A DNA stretch of 64,000 nucleotides from Streptomyces xanthophaeus (lineage in GTDB: Bacteria; Actinomycetota; Actinomycetes; Streptomycetales; Streptomycetaceae), in assembly GCF_030440515.1 (NCBI RefSeq), contig NZ_CP076543.1, positions 1-64,000 on the forward strand. The letters are read 5' to 3'. Each line of letters begins with the position of its first letter. The first letter of the stretch is position 1. Below are positions 52,815 through 62,409 of this stretch, one piece after another. The translations under genes and the position numbers were made by a program. A model generated the notes under the pieces. That model made no database searches and was not told where the DNA came from. It worked only from the letters and a program-made list of their open reading frames with translations.

Positions 52815-53090
52815 GCCCGTTCACCAGTTCCCGCTGCGTGACGCCGTACGCGAAAACCACACGGTGCCGCCCTCCGGCTACCCGGTCCGCAAGCCAATGA
52901 ACACCGTCCTGCACGACACCCACACTCCCCGCCCGGCACACCCTGTGCCACCACCCACTCCCAGCCAGTGACCACACCAGCCACAGCCGGCAACAAGCCC
53001 GCATGCAACCAGGCCCGCCCCGAACAGCCGCCGGACAACCCGGCAGGCCGACGGCGAGACGGGCGGGGCGGGGCGGGCGGGGCGGGTACG

Positions 53091-53130
53091 CGAGAACGCC
53101 CGGCCGGGAGGTCCCGGCCGGGCGTTCTCG
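53091..53130 (-). terminator. Terminator of the transglycosylase gene
   Basis: A perfect 18-bp stem CGAGAACGCCCGGCCGGG (53091-53108) and its complement (53113-53130) around AGGT, 60 bp past the stop at 53190. Confidence 0.85.
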
Positions 53131-53189
53131 TATATCTGCTGTCTGCTGCGCCGCACGATGCCGCGCGGCGCTGTGCTGCCGCTGGTGGC

Positions 53190-53594
53190 TTAGTACCAGT
53201 GGTTGGCGGACCAGAAGTTCCAGGCGCCGACGGGGCTGCCGTAGCGGTCGTTCATGTAGTCCAGGCCCCACTTGATCTGCGTGGCCGGGTTCGTCTTCCA
53301 GTCCGCACCCGCGGAAGCCATCTTCGAGGCCGGCAGGGCCTGGGCCAGGCCGTACGCGCCGGAAGAAGCGTTGGTCGCGGTGTAGTCCCAGCCACTCTCA
53401 TGAGAAATGATCTTGTCGAACGCGGCGAACTGGGCCGGGTCCTTGATCATCTGCTGCGCGATCGCCTTCGCGCTCACCGGAGCCGCCTGAGCGGGAACCG
53501 TGGCAAGCATGGAACCGGCGACACCCAGGGCGACGACGGTGCCCGCGAGGGCCTTCTTCGAGATGGCGATGCGGCGGATGACGGCGTTGGACAC
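53190..53594 (-). CDS. Secreted lytic transglycosylase-like protein (SLT/Rpf-like)
   Basis: 134 residues from GTG 53594 (GGAAGG upstream). The signal peptide is about 38 residues (ALAGTVVALGVAGSMLATVP, cleavage after AQA). The domain shows IKDPAQFAAFDKIISHESGW with the likely catalytic Glu, then SSGAYGLAQALPASKMAS, NPATQIKWGLDYMNDRYGS and a C-terminal WNFWSANHWY. This is the small transglycosylase type common in Streptomyces, acting on peptidoglycan. The long structured 5' leader suggests RNA-level control. Confidence 0.88.
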   Translation of the reverse strand: MSNAVIRRIAISKKALAGTVVALGVAGSMLATVPAQAAPVSAKAIAQQMIKDPAQFAAFDKIISHESGWDYTATNASSGAYGLAQALPASKMASAGADWKTNPATQIKWGLDYMNDRYGSPVGAWNFWSANHWY

Positions 53595-53599
53595 GGATT

Positions 53600-53725
53600 G
53601 ACCTTCCACAGGGAACAAGGGCGGTCGCAGGCATGCCTAAGACATGCGTGAGCCACTCACGCGGTGGAGAGGGGTTCGTCGGCGGCGGGTGAAGTACCCG
53701 TGCCGCCTGGCGACTCATCCAGTTC
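53600..53725 (-). promoter_or_regulatory. Structured 5' leader of the transglycosylase gene
   Basis: Reading on the minus strand, three stem-loops lie between about 53725 and the ribosome site: a strong GGCGG-ca-CGGGT/ACCCG-CCGCC hairpin, a GTGAG-TGG-CTCAC hairpin, and GCATG/CATGC. Cell-wall hydrolase genes in Streptomyces often have a c-di-AMP (ydaO) riboswitch in this position, but I could not match its conserved core, so the class is left open. Confidence 0.4.
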
Positions 53726-53940
53726 TACAGACGCCCCGACCCCCTGGCAACGACCCCACGTACTAACAACCCTCGCAGCCACACACCCCCGCCCCCACCA
53801 CCAGCAACCCGGAAACCACACAGGTCAGAACCGGTACCAGCCCCCGGCAAGAGACCACCCGGAGGCTACTAACCCGACTCGTATGTGACATGGACCCTAT
53901 GGGCCGAGTCACCCCCAACACCCCCCAACCTCACCAACCG
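53726..53940. other. Intergenic, C-rich on plus strand
   Basis: About 215 bp of unusually G-poor, CA-rich sequence (CACCCCCAACACCCCCCAAC type). No gene seen. Confidence 0.5.
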
Positions 53941-54306
53941 TCACCACCCACACCACCCAACGACACAACCCCACCAGACCGCAGGCCCCGCTCCCGCCGG
54001 GGCGAGGGGGCCTGCTCCCGCCAGGCCAGGGGCCAGCTCGCCAAGGACCACCGGCAGCTCCTCACGCCAGCCCACAGACAAAACAGGCACAGCCGTACCA
54101 GGAGCCGTATCGGTCGTGACACCCAGATCCTTGCGAGCCGCGTCACGAAAAGCAGCAGCGAGACCCACGAGATGACCCAGCAGACCCGCGACCGTGTACA
54201 CAGGACAGGGCGTCCACCCGACGAGCCGGGCGTCCGGGACGGCGGCCGCCAGGCGGGCCACGATCCGGGCCTGCGGTCCGAGGTCGAACGTCGGCGTACC
54301 GGTCAT
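53941..54306 (-). pseudogene. Truncated maleylpyruvate-isomerase/DinB-like (TIGR03086 type) protein
   Basis: 121 residues from ATG 54306 (GGAGGAGCGG upstream). FDLGPQARIVARLAAAVPDA, GWTPCPVYTVAGLLGHLVGL with the metal-site His, and AAAFRDAARKDLG match the N-terminal half of this family (about 190-200 residues). After SVGWREELPVVLGELAPG the sequence becomes low-complexity and stops, so the C-terminal half has been lost. Confidence 0.55.
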
Positions 54307-54500
54307 CTGCCGCTCCTCCCGGACGGTGGACCTGCAGGGTAGACCGGCCCCTCGGCCCGGACCCGTACCCCCACCCGTCACGGCGCGGCGCGGCGCGGTG
54401 ACAGGCCCGCGGGGATTGGCCGGGCGGGGCAGGGGGCACGGAAGGGGCGTCGCGCCCGACTCGACGGGCCCTCCGCCGCGGCGGAGGATGAGGGACTGTG

Positions 54501-54905
54501 ATGACAGTCCTGGTGGTCGGCATACCGGAAGGCGCGGAACTGGAGCTGCTGCGGTCACGGATCCAGCACAACCCCCACTTCCAGGTCATCTCCCACGCCC
54601 ACACACCCGGCGTCGCCCTGGCACACGCCCGAATCCTGCTCCCCGACATCACCGTGCTCACCCTGTCCGGCGGCTTCCGTGACGACCCCGCCGCACTCAG
54701 CGTGTTCCAGGGCGTACGCACCCTGGACCCACCCAGCGGCGTCGTCCTGCGCACCAGAGCCGAAACAGCCCCGGACGACCTCGGCATCCTCACCACCGAC
54801 GGAGCCGTCCACCTGGTGCGCGCGGGCGACGAGGAAGGGCTGATGCGGGCCCTGCGCACCATCGGGCTACGCCGCGCAACCTGCGACCCCGACCAAATGC
54901 CCTGA
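54501..54905 (+). CDS. Response-regulator receiver-like protein without output domain
   Basis: 134 residues from ATG 54501 (GTG 54498 is adjacent). MTVLVVGIPEGAELELLRSR and VALAHARILLPDITVLTLSG resemble a receiver domain, with Asp in LLPDITVL at the phospho-acceptor position, but the acidic pair near the N-terminus and the late Lys are not clear. No DNA-binding domain follows. It is probably a pseudo-receiver or a truncated NarL-type regulator. Confidence 0.5.
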   Translation: MTVLVVGIPEGAELELLRSRIQHNPHFQVISHAHTPGVALAHARILLPDITVLTLSGGFRDDPAALSVFQGVRTLDPPSGVVLRTRAETAPDDLGILTTDGAVHLVRAGDEEGLMRALRTIGLRRATCDPDQMP

Positions 54906-55670
54906 CCCTCCAACCCGACCTGTCATTCATGACGAGGGCGCCGGGGTCGGCCGGGACGGGTTCGGAGGGAGCGAGGTTGCCGAAGACCGCGAGCCGGCCG
55001 TGGCCGCCAGCTGTTCCAGGGTGGCGCGGCCGACCGGGGCGAGGATCACGTCGAAGCGTTCGCCGTCGAGCCCGGCCGGGACTGCCCGCGACACCGACGA
55101 CCCAGCCGGCGGCAGTGCCGACACGGCCCGCGTGCGGGCCGGGCAGGAACGCCTCCGGCATCAGCCCCGCCACCGTCACACCGAGCGCGATCGCGAACTC
55201 GCACTCGAACGCGCTGACCGCAGTCGTCGGACTCGGGCTGCCCGGCGGCGAAGGCGATCGCAGGGCAGCGGCGAACCCCCACACGGCCGGGACCCGGCAT
55301 GGCGTACGGGATCGCATCCCGACCGCCCCTCATCGAGGCCGCCGGACACGCTCCAGGACACGCCGCACCCACTTGGCCAGGTCCACGAAGCGCGGCGCCG
55401 GGCCCCGCCAGCGCTCGCGGCGAGGAGTCCGAATGCGCCGCCGCCCAGGGCTAGTTCACGGTGTGCGTCGACGACGACCGCGGGGCGGGGCTCGTGGCCG
55501 CTCAGGGTGTGGCACGGTGCGATGCGTACGCGGTCGGGTGCGTGGTCGGGTGCGGGGCGGACGGGGGTGTAACCGGCGGCCGGTCAAAGCCGGTTGCGCC
55601 CACCGAGGGCAGTTCCACCGGTTCGCCCGGACACACGACCACGGTGGCGCCGGGCTGTAACCGCACGGCG
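54906..55670. other. Region without an intact gene
   Basis: About 760 bp. On the minus strand short stretches look protein-like in shifting frames (FAIALGVTVAGLMPEAFLPG, GERFDVILAPVGRATLEQLA), so decayed gene remains are possible. Nothing can be named with confidence. Confidence 0.35.
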
Positions 55671-55708
55671 GAAGGGGCCTTCGGGGGGTGTCCCCCGAAG
55701 GCCCCTTC
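55671..55708 (-). terminator. Terminator of the surface-protein gene
   Basis: GAAGGGGCCTTCGGGGG (55671-55687) and CCCCCGAAGGCCCCTTC (55692-55708), a perfect 17-bp stem with a GTGT loop, 20 bp past the stop of the minus-strand gene at 55728. Confidence 0.88.
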
Positions 55709-55727
55709 ACATGGTGCGGGTGACGGC

Positions 55728-57245
55728 TCAGGCCGTCGTACGGCGGCGGCGGCCGGTGCCGGCCACCAGGGCCGCGCCCATGGCCAGCGCCACGCCCGCG
55801 CCTCCGAGTGCCCAGCTGGTGGCCGCGTCGGCACCGGTGGCGGCGAGCTCCCCGCCCGCCTCGGTGGTGGTACCCGTGCTGCCGGTGGTGCCGGTGTTGC
55901 TGATCGGCGTGGCGCTACCGCCGTTCGGGCCAGGCCGGTTGCCGCTGTCCGGGACGGCGGCCAGGATCTTCACCAGGACCGGTCGGCTGTCGCTCCGGAT
56001 GTGCGAGCCGATCTCGAGGACCGTACCCGAGGCCCGGAACTGCGCATAGCCGAGCGGGGTGTCCGCGGCGAACCGGATACGCAGCTTGACGTCGAAGACC
56101 TTGCCCGCGGGGATGGCGCCGCCGGCAAGATGGTTGACGACATAGGCGCCGTCGCTGTAGCCGAGTTCCGCGCGCTCCCAGCCGTTCCTGCCGTAGACCT
56201 CGACCTCCAGCTGCTCGCCTTCCATCGGTACCCAGTCGGGCCGGGCGAGGCTGAAGTACAGGTGGAAGTCGTCCAGGGCCGGCTTGCCGGAGTTGTCGAC
56301 GTGGACCGTGAGGTCCTGCCAGGCCCCGCCCACCGCGATGCCGTCGGGCAGGCCGCCGATGGTGAGCTCGGGGCCGTCGACCACCACGGGCTGGCCGCTG
56401 TCGGGCGTCGCCCCCGTGATACCCGTGTTATACCAGGCCGGAGGGGAGGCGCTGATCTTGCCGCCGATCCGGCTCGTGCCGTTGGAGGTGAGGTCGAAGG
56501 CGACGACCGGGGTGTCCGCGGCGAAGCTGACCCGCACATCGATGCCGTAGACGGCGCCGGCGGCCACGGAAGCGGTCGTGCCGAGCTTGTAGACGAGCCC
56601 GGGCCCGAACTGCGGGCCGTGAACCAGCTTCGCCGGCTGCCAGGACACCGACCCGTCCCCGGCCGTGACTCGCTGCTCGACCTTGACCTGCGAGGCTTTG
56701 ATCTTCCCGTCCCACTGCATCACGGAAATCTCAGGCGTGTAATTCGCAACGGCGATATGGCCGGTGTTGTCGACCTGCACGGTCAGCGGGGTCCAACTGC
56801 CGTCCGCCTTGAAACCGCCCTTCGGGATCCCCCGCACACTGACCTCGGGACCCATGAGCATCCCGGTCGGCGGCTCCTCGTCCGGATCCTCGGCCGCGGC
56901 ACTCGCGGCGTCCTTCGCCGGCACCTGAGCAGCCGGGGCCACAGGCGCCTGGGTGGCCGGCGGCTGCGGGTCGGCCGGCGCCGCCACCACGGGCCCCCCG
57001 GCCTGCGGCCCGGCCCCAGCCCCGGCCGTGGCGGGCTTCTCCCCCGCCGTCTCCGCCGTCTCCGCCGTCTCCGCCGTCGCCGTCTGCGCCGCCGCCCCCG
57101 CGGCCGGCGTCGTGTCGTCCTTCGGCGCGGCATCCGGCACGGTCACGGCCGGCTGCTGCTGCTCATCGGCCATCGCAGGCGTGGTCAGCAACACCGGACC
57201 GACGACAGCCGCGGCCGCGACGGCAGCGATACGCTTGATCTTCAC
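55728..57245 (-). CDS. Sortase-anchored (LAXTG) cell-surface protein
   Basis: 505 residues from GTG 57245. A signal peptide (RIAAVAAAAVVGPVLL, cleavage after AMA) is followed by a Pro/Ala/Thr-rich stalk, including three TAE repeats, to about residue 125. Two related beta-rich repeats come next, each opening with GP-E-(V/L)-x-(V/I)-x-G-(I/L)-P and containing LTV.VDN(T/S)G. The C-terminus has the sorting signal LAATG, then a hydrophobic helix and GRRRRTTA. Class E sortases of Streptomyces use LAXTG. It is divergent from a receptor kinase gene. Confidence 0.85.
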   Translation of the reverse strand: MKIKRIAAVAAAAVVGPVLLTTPAMADEQQQPAVTVPDAAPKDDTTPAAGAAAQTATAETAETAETAGEKPATAGAGAGPQAGGPVVAAPADPQPPATQAPVAPAAQVPAKDAASAAAEDPDEEPPTGMLMGPEVSVRGIPKGGFKADGSWTPLTVQVDNTGHIAVANYTPEISVMQWDGKIKASQVKVEQRVTAGDGSVSWQPAKLVHGPQFGPGLVYKLGTTASVAAGAVYGIDVRVSFAADTPVVAFDLTSNGTSRIGGKISASPPAWYNTGITGATPDSGQPVVVDGPELTIGGLPDGIAVGGAWQDLTVHVDNSGKPALDDFHLYFSLARPDWVPMEGEQLEVEVYGRNGWERAELGYSDGAYVVNHLAGGAIPAGKVFDVKLRIRFAADTPLGYAQFRASGTVLEIGSHIRSDSRPVLVKILAAVPDSGNRPGPNGGSATPISNTGTTGSTGTTTEAGGELAATGADAATSWALGGAGVALAMGAALVAGTGRRRRTTA

Positions 57246-57580
57246 TTCTGAACTCCCCCTCGTTTTGAACATGATCAGAATAGAGGGGCGGGAGGGGCGA
57301 GCGTCCGAAAATCGGATCACGGGTCGGACAAGACTTCCGGACGCGCTCACTCCGAACCACCCGCCCCCGCAACCGCCGAACAGCCGGACGCGTCCGCCCC
57401 CGCCAGGCTCCCGCGCACCGGGCACCCGGCACCGTGGCGGGGGGCGTGCCGGGCTCACCCCGGGGCGGGTGGGGCGGGGGCCCGTCCTCTAGGGTCCATC
57501 ACGGCGGCCCGGCGCCCGGGCCGCGCGGTGCGGTGCGGTGCGGTGCGGGCCGGCAACGGCCCCGGGGGCAGGGGGAACTG

Positions 57581-59302
57581 ATGAAGTCTTTGCGGCCCGG
57601 TGACCCGCTGGAGATCGGCGGGTACCGTCTGCTGGCGCGGCTCGGGGCAGGGGGCATGGGCGAGGTGTTCCTGGCCCGGACGACGTCCGGGCGGGCGCTC
57701 GCGCTGAAGACCGTGCACCGCGAGCTGAGCATGGACGCGGACTTCGCCCACCGCTTCGACCGGGAGATACGCACCAGCGACCGGGTACGCAGCCCGTGGA
57801 CGGTGTCGGTGGTCGATTTCAGCGCACCGGGCGCGTCACCCCAGTGGCTGGCGACCGAGTACGTGCCCGCACCGTCACTGGGCGACTGGGTCAGCACACG
57901 GGGGCCGCTGGAGACGCCTGCCGTACGGCGCCTGGGACAGCAACTCGCGGCGGCACTGGTCAGCGTCCGGGCGGCGGGAGTGGTCCACCGCGACATCAAA
58001 CCGGCGAACGTACTGCTGGGCGCCGAACGGCCCTTCCTCATCGACTTCGGTATCGCCCGCACGGTCCGCGACCCCCGGCACACCCGCACCGGCACCGTCA
58101 TCGGCACCCCCGGTTTCCTGGCACCCGAACAGGCCACCGGCACGGTGGCCGGAGCCCCGGCCGACGTGTTCTCCCTCGCCGCGGTACTCGTCTACGCTGC
58201 GACCGGCCGCAGCCCTTTCCTCGCCGACGGCGAGGAACTCGACCTGCCCGCCCTGCTCTACCGGATCGTGCACGACGAACCACGGCTCGACGGTCTACCG
58301 CAACCACTGCACGCACTGGTGAGGCAATGCCTGGCCAAAGACCCACAACAACGTCCCCTCCCCGAGGACGTGGCAGCACGGCTGACCGACGACCCCCCGG
58401 AGCAAGGCTGGGGACCGGCCACACCCCAGGCCCTGACCGCCGAGACCCGACGCCGGGAAACCGAACTCCACCAACTCCTCACCCACCCCCAACCCGGCAC
58501 CGCCACCGGCACGGGCACGGGCACCGACACCGGCACACCCGCGACTTCCGGAACTCCGGGGGCGGACGGCACTCCCCCCGTACCCGTACCCGTGCCCGCA
58601 TACCCACCCGCATCCGGGCCTGCAGCCGTACCCGTGCCGCTGTCACCGCCGCCGCCCCCGGCAGCGTCGCCGTTGCCGGGGGGCCTCACGGGTGACGGGA
58701 CCGCGCCGAACTCCCCCGCGCCCCCAGGGCGCGGCCCGGGGCGGGCGGTGCTGCGCTCACGGGGCGCCGCTACGGCCGCGGGAGCCGCCGCCGTCGCCGC
58801 GGCGGCCGTCGCCCTCGCGGTATGGCTCCCCGGACACGGCAACGACGGCGAGGGCGACGGGCATGGAGCGCCCTCGCCCACGCCGTCGGCGGGCCCGGCA
58901 GGCACGCTGCCGGCCGCGTGGACCGGCACATGGACCGGTGTCGGACCCGGAACGCCGGAGGCCGACGGCATCACCCGGGCACGCACCGGCGAATTCTCCG
59001 TCACCGTCACATTCAACGGCGGAGCGGTCGGCGAACTCGTCGGCCGACAGGTCAGTGACCTCAAGGAGTCCTCCACCGGACGGAACCTGGGATGCACCGA
59101 AGCCCTGAGACTGCAACAGATCCGACAGAACGGCGCGGTCTTCGAAGCCGTCACCAGCCACCCCACCGACCGCACGGCGGTCTTCGAATGCCCCCGGGGC
59201 AACTTGTACGTCCTGACCATGACGGACCCGAACCGCCTCACACTCGAAACAGAAGGCGCACAGTCGGCAGGAGCTCCCACCGCACTGACCCGCCACCCAT
59301 GA
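57581..59302 (+). CDS. Receptor-type Ser/Thr protein kinase (PknB family)
   Basis: 573 residues from ATG 57581 (GGGGGA upstream). The glycine loop is LGAGGMGEV at 21-29, catalytic Lys 43 in LALKTVH, VVHRDIKPANVLL around 136, DFG near 153 and FLAPEQ after it. A Pro/Thr/Gly-rich juxtamembrane region leads to one transmembrane helix near 396-417. The extracellular part (about 150 residues) begins LPAAWTGTWTGVG and looks like a small beta-barrel sensor. It is 43 bp before the membrane protein gene, which may be a partner. Confidence 0.92.
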   Translation: MKSLRPGDPLEIGGYRLLARLGAGGMGEVFLARTTSGRALALKTVHRELSMDADFAHRFDREIRTSDRVRSPWTVSVVDFSAPGASPQWLATEYVPAPSLGDWVSTRGPLETPAVRRLGQQLAAALVSVRAAGVVHRDIKPANVLLGAERPFLIDFGIARTVRDPRHTRTGTVIGTPGFLAPEQATGTVAGAPADVFSLAAVLVYAATGRSPFLADGEELDLPALLYRIVHDEPRLDGLPQPLHALVRQCLAKDPQQRPLPEDVAARLTDDPPEQGWGPATPQALTAETRRRETELHQLLTHPQPGTATGTGTGTDTGTPATSGTPGADGTPPVPVPVPAYPPASGPAAVPVPLSPPPPPAASPLPGGLTGDGTAPNSPAPPGRGPGRAVLRSRGAATAAGAAAVAAAAVALAVWLPGHGNDGEGDGHGAPSPTPSAGPAGTLPAAWTGTWTGVGPGTPEADGITRARTGEFSVTVTFNGGAVGELVGRQVSDLKESSTGRNLGCTEALRLQQIRQNGAVFEAVTSHPTDRTAVFECPRGNLYVLTMTDPNRLTLETEGAQSAGAPTALTRHP

Positions 59303-59345
59303 CCCCCGCACCACGTCGGCCGCGATCCCGCGAAGGAGGAACCCC

Positions 59346-59900
59346 GTGAACGGACAAGGCCGGAAGGTGCTGCGACGGAAGTCCTTCATCGCCATGTCGG
59401 CGCTCTTCACCACTGGAATCGGCGTCTTTGCCGCTGGGGCCGGGATGAGCATCGCGGTGGATGGTCCGGACTCGGATGCGCTCACGGTCATAGCCGTGTG
59501 CCTGGGCACGATCGCGTTCATCCGGCGGATCACGGGGTCGCGCATCGTGCTCGACGAGAAGGTGCTGTCTGTGGTGAATCCTGTGTTCACCCATGACATT
59601 CCCTACCGATACGTCGCCAGAGTGGCAGCGGACAGCGGTGGGAACCTGATCATCACCACCTCGCAGGCGACCGACATCGGCGCCTTCGGGTTCGCCGGGT
59701 CGTTCATCGATCACTTCGCCGGTTCCACCGACCGGACCGTGGCCCAGATCAAAGCCGGACTTGCGCAGCGGGACCTGCGCGGGAACTCCCGTACGGTCCG
59801 ACGCTGTACCCGTGCGTGGGTGGCCGACGGCTGCACCGTGGGGATGCTCGTCTTCTTCGCCCTCGCCGGCACCATCGGTGACTGGGCTCCTGCCGCGTGA
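59346..59900 (+). CDS. Membrane protein with PH-like domain
   Basis: 184 residues from GTG 59346 with a strong GAAGGAGG site. Two N-terminal helices (MSALFTTGIGVFAAGAGMSI; ALTVIAVCLGTIAFI) are followed by a beta-rich segment SRIVLDEKVLSVVNPVFTHD and IPYRYVARVAADSGGNLII, similar to bacterial PH domains. One more helix lies near the C-terminus (VGMLVFFALAGTIGDW). It probably forms a unit with the kinase gene upstream. Function unknown. Confidence 0.7.
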   Translation: MNGQGRKVLRRKSFIAMSALFTTGIGVFAAGAGMSIAVDGPDSDALTVIAVCLGTIAFIRRITGSRIVLDEKVLSVVNPVFTHDIPYRYVARVAADSGGNLIITTSQATDIGAFGFAGSFIDHFAGSTDRTVAQIKAGLAQRDLRGNSRTVRRCTRAWVADGCTVGMLVFFALAGTIGDWAPAA

Positions 59901-60029
59901 GCCCCGGACGCCGCAACTGACCTTGTGCGGGGACACGTCGACCATCGCGCCGGCGGTCTGGCCGGCGGGCGGACGGCGCGGACGCGGCGGCCACCGCCGG
60001 GCAGGGCTCCTCCGTCGAGGCGCCCCCGT

Positions 60030-61608
60030 TCAGGCGCTCGGCACCTGGACCGGCCTGGCCAGCACTTGGTCCAAGACCTCGGTGAGGAACCGCGCCGGAT
60101 CCGTCGCCGCAACCGTGGCGCGCATCGCGACGATCCCGTCCGGACGGACGAGCAGCGCCCCTTCGCCGGGGAGCCACGGGGCCGCGACGCGATGGGCGGG
60201 ATACCTACGTCCGCCGCGGCGGTGAGCCAGCGGTCGCCGCCGGCGCCCGTCAGCAGGGTCCACCGGGACGCCACGAGGTCGAGCGTCGAGACCCCGTCGA
60301 TCCATGCGTGGGGCACCCGTGAACCCGGGGACCCGTCCAGCACCAGGTCCACCGTGGAGGGGAGTTCCGGCTGCGGATCGACGACGGCGGCCGAGCCGTA
60401 CCTCTGGCCGAGGTGCACGACCGGCGCCGCCCACACCCCGCCGCCGCCCTGGCGGCGTCGGCCTCGGGTCCGCGTCCCCAGTGCAGCTCCGGGTCGGCGA
60501 GCCTGCGCATCGCCTGGTCCAGCGTCGCCGCGGCGACCGGTTCGCGTTCGTGTGCGTAGGTGTCGAGCAGCGCGGCACCGGCCTCGCCGTGGTGGACGGC
60601 GGCCAGTTTCCACGCCAGGTTGTGCGCGTCGGCGATGCCGGTGTTGAGGCCGAACGCGCCCAGGGGCGACACGGTGTGCGCGGCGTCGCCCACGAGGAAC
60701 ACGCGGCCGGCGGCGAAGCTTTCGGCCGCTGCGCTCCGCGGCCGCCACGACAGCACGCTGCGCACCTCGACGTCGAGGTCGGGATCGCCGACCGCCAGCC
60801 GGACGAGCGCGGCGCAGCGCTCGTGCGTGAAGTCCTCGGGGCGTTCGCCGCCCTCGACGTCGCAGGCGACGTGGAAGACCCAGTTCGTCTCGCCGTCCAC
60901 CGTGGCCAGCAGGCCGGGCGCCTCCGGCGTGGTGATGGTGCAGGTGGCGAAGGACATTCCCCGCAGGTGCGGTCGGAGGTCGGCGCGGAACAGGATGTTG
61001 ATCATCGACTTGCCCAGGTCGCCCGGCCCGGAGGTGCCCACGCCGAGTGCGGTCCGCACGGTGCTGTGGGTGCCGTCGGCGGCGACCACGCGTGTGCACC
61101 GGAGCGAGTAGCGGCCGTCGGGGCTCTCCAGTTCGACGTCGACGCCGTCGGCGTCCTGGGCGATGCCGACCAGGCGGGTCGACCACCGCAGGTCCGCTCC
61201 GCGGCGTGCCAGGTCTGCCGCTACGACGGCGTCGAGCCGGTCCTGGGCGCAGACGCCGCGCAGTCGGAACGGCGTCACGTCCAGTTCGCCGGCGGACGGG
61301 ACCGGCATGGGCACGGTCACGACGTCGCCCGCGCCCATCTCGACGACGGTCCGTGCCACCGCCTTGCCAGCGGCGCCCCTGAGGTCGACCGCTGCGGCGT
61401 CGACGGCGGCGTCGAGGCCGAGTTCACGCAGGACCTCGACGCTGCGCGGTCCGATGCCGGTGGCCCGTGGGTGCACCGACGGTCCGGACCGGCGTTCGAC
61501 GAGCACTGCGGGGACGCCGTGGTGGGCGAGCAGCGCCGTGGTGAGCAGGCCGACGCTGCCGCCTCCTACCACGAGCACCGGGACTTCTGGATACACTGTC
61601 TCCGTCAT
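60030..61608 (-). CDS. FAD-dependent monooxygenase (PheA/TfdB type), two frameshifts
   Basis: Starts ATG 61608. VPVLVVGGGSVGLLTTALLA binds FAD, VVAADGTHSTVRTALGVG is the DG motif, and RVFLVGDAAHTVSPLGAFGL the GD motif. The frame shifts near 60440 and near 60195; the true C-terminus (WLPGEGALLVRPDGIVAMRA, stop 60030) can be read in the third frame. It would be about 525 residues if repaired, the normal length. It is divergent from a TetR gene that likely represses it. Whether the shifts are real or base-call errors is open. Confidence 0.75.
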
Positions 61609-61616
61609 GGATACAC
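61588..61616. promoter_or_regulatory. Direct repeat at the divergent monooxygenase/TetR promoter
   Basis: TGGATACAC occurs at 61588-61596 and 61608-61616, starts 20 bp apart, covering the monooxygenase start codon region. The TetR start is 49 bp further. This is a candidate operator for the TetR protein. Confidence 0.4.
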
Positions 61617-61664
61617 CGTAGCCAGAAGGTAGGATGCGGGTCAACGAGGAAAGGAACCTCCCCC

Positions 61665-62369
61665 ATGACCGAACCCGTCCCCCCGTCGGTGTGGACCCGG
61701 CCGCGCCCCGAGCCGCGTCGACGTGCGCCCGGGGTGGACCAGTACGTGGCCGCCGCGCTGGCCGTCGCGGACGCGGAGGGATTGGCGGCGGTTTCGATGC
61801 GGCGGGTCGCAGGGGATCTCGGTTCCGGGACCGCCTCGCTCTACCGCTACATCACCAACCGCGACGAGCTGGTGGACCTGATGGTCGACGCGGCGCAGGG
61901 CGAGGATCCGCTGCCCGAGTCCACGGAGGAATGGCGTGCCGATCTGGGGGCGGTCGCGCACGCGTTGCGTGCGACGCTGCTGCGGCATCCCTGGCTGGCG
62001 GGTGAACTGGCGGGCAGGCCCGCTCTCGGCCCCAACTCGTTGCGGCGGTCCGAGTCCGCGCTGCGCGCCGCCGTCGCGCTCACGCCCGACATCACCCTGG
62101 CCTCGCAGGCGCTCGGCGCCGTGCACGCGTACGTGCTGGGTTCGGTCGCCGCCCAGCAAGCCCTTCGACGCGCGGAGCAGCGCACGGGGCTCAGCGGAGA
62201 GGAGTGGCAGCGCAGCGTCGGCCCGTACATCAGCGAGGTCCTCGCGGCGGGCGAGCACCCGATGCTCGCCCGCCGCGTCCTCGAAGCCGAAGAACTCGAC
62301 CCCGACGTCGAGTTCGCGTTCGGCCTGGACTGCGTGCTCGACGGGCTCGCGGCCCGGCTGGGTCGCTAG
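61665..62369 (+). CDS. TetR-family transcriptional regulator
   Basis: 234 residues from ATG 61665. The helix-turn-helix covers about residues 22-70 (QYVAAALAVADAEGLAAVSM, RRVAGDLGSGTASLYRYITN). The C-terminal ligand domain has TLLRHPWLAGELAGRPALGP and AVHAYVLGSVAAQQALRRAE, the TetR_C type found with drug-responsive regulators. Its gap to the divergent flavin monooxygenase is only 56 bp, so that gene is the probable target. Confidence 0.92.
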   Translation: MTEPVPPSVWTRPRPEPRRRAPGVDQYVAAALAVADAEGLAAVSMRRVAGDLGSGTASLYRYITNRDELVDLMVDAAQGEDPLPESTEEWRADLGAVAHALRATLLRHPWLAGELAGRPALGPNSLRRSESALRAAVALTPDITLASQALGAVHAYVLGSVAAQQALRRAEQRTGLSGEEWQRSVGPYISEVLAAGEHPMLARRVLEAEELDPDVEFAFGLDCVLDGLAARLGR

Positions 62370-62409
62370 CGGTCCGTACGCGGAGCGGTTCACGGCTGAC
62401 GGTCCGCGG

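Noticed and set aside
53600..53725. Firm ydaO (c-di-AMP) riboswitch call
   Set aside because: Gene context fits, but the conserved core could not be aligned by eye, so only a structured leader is annotated.
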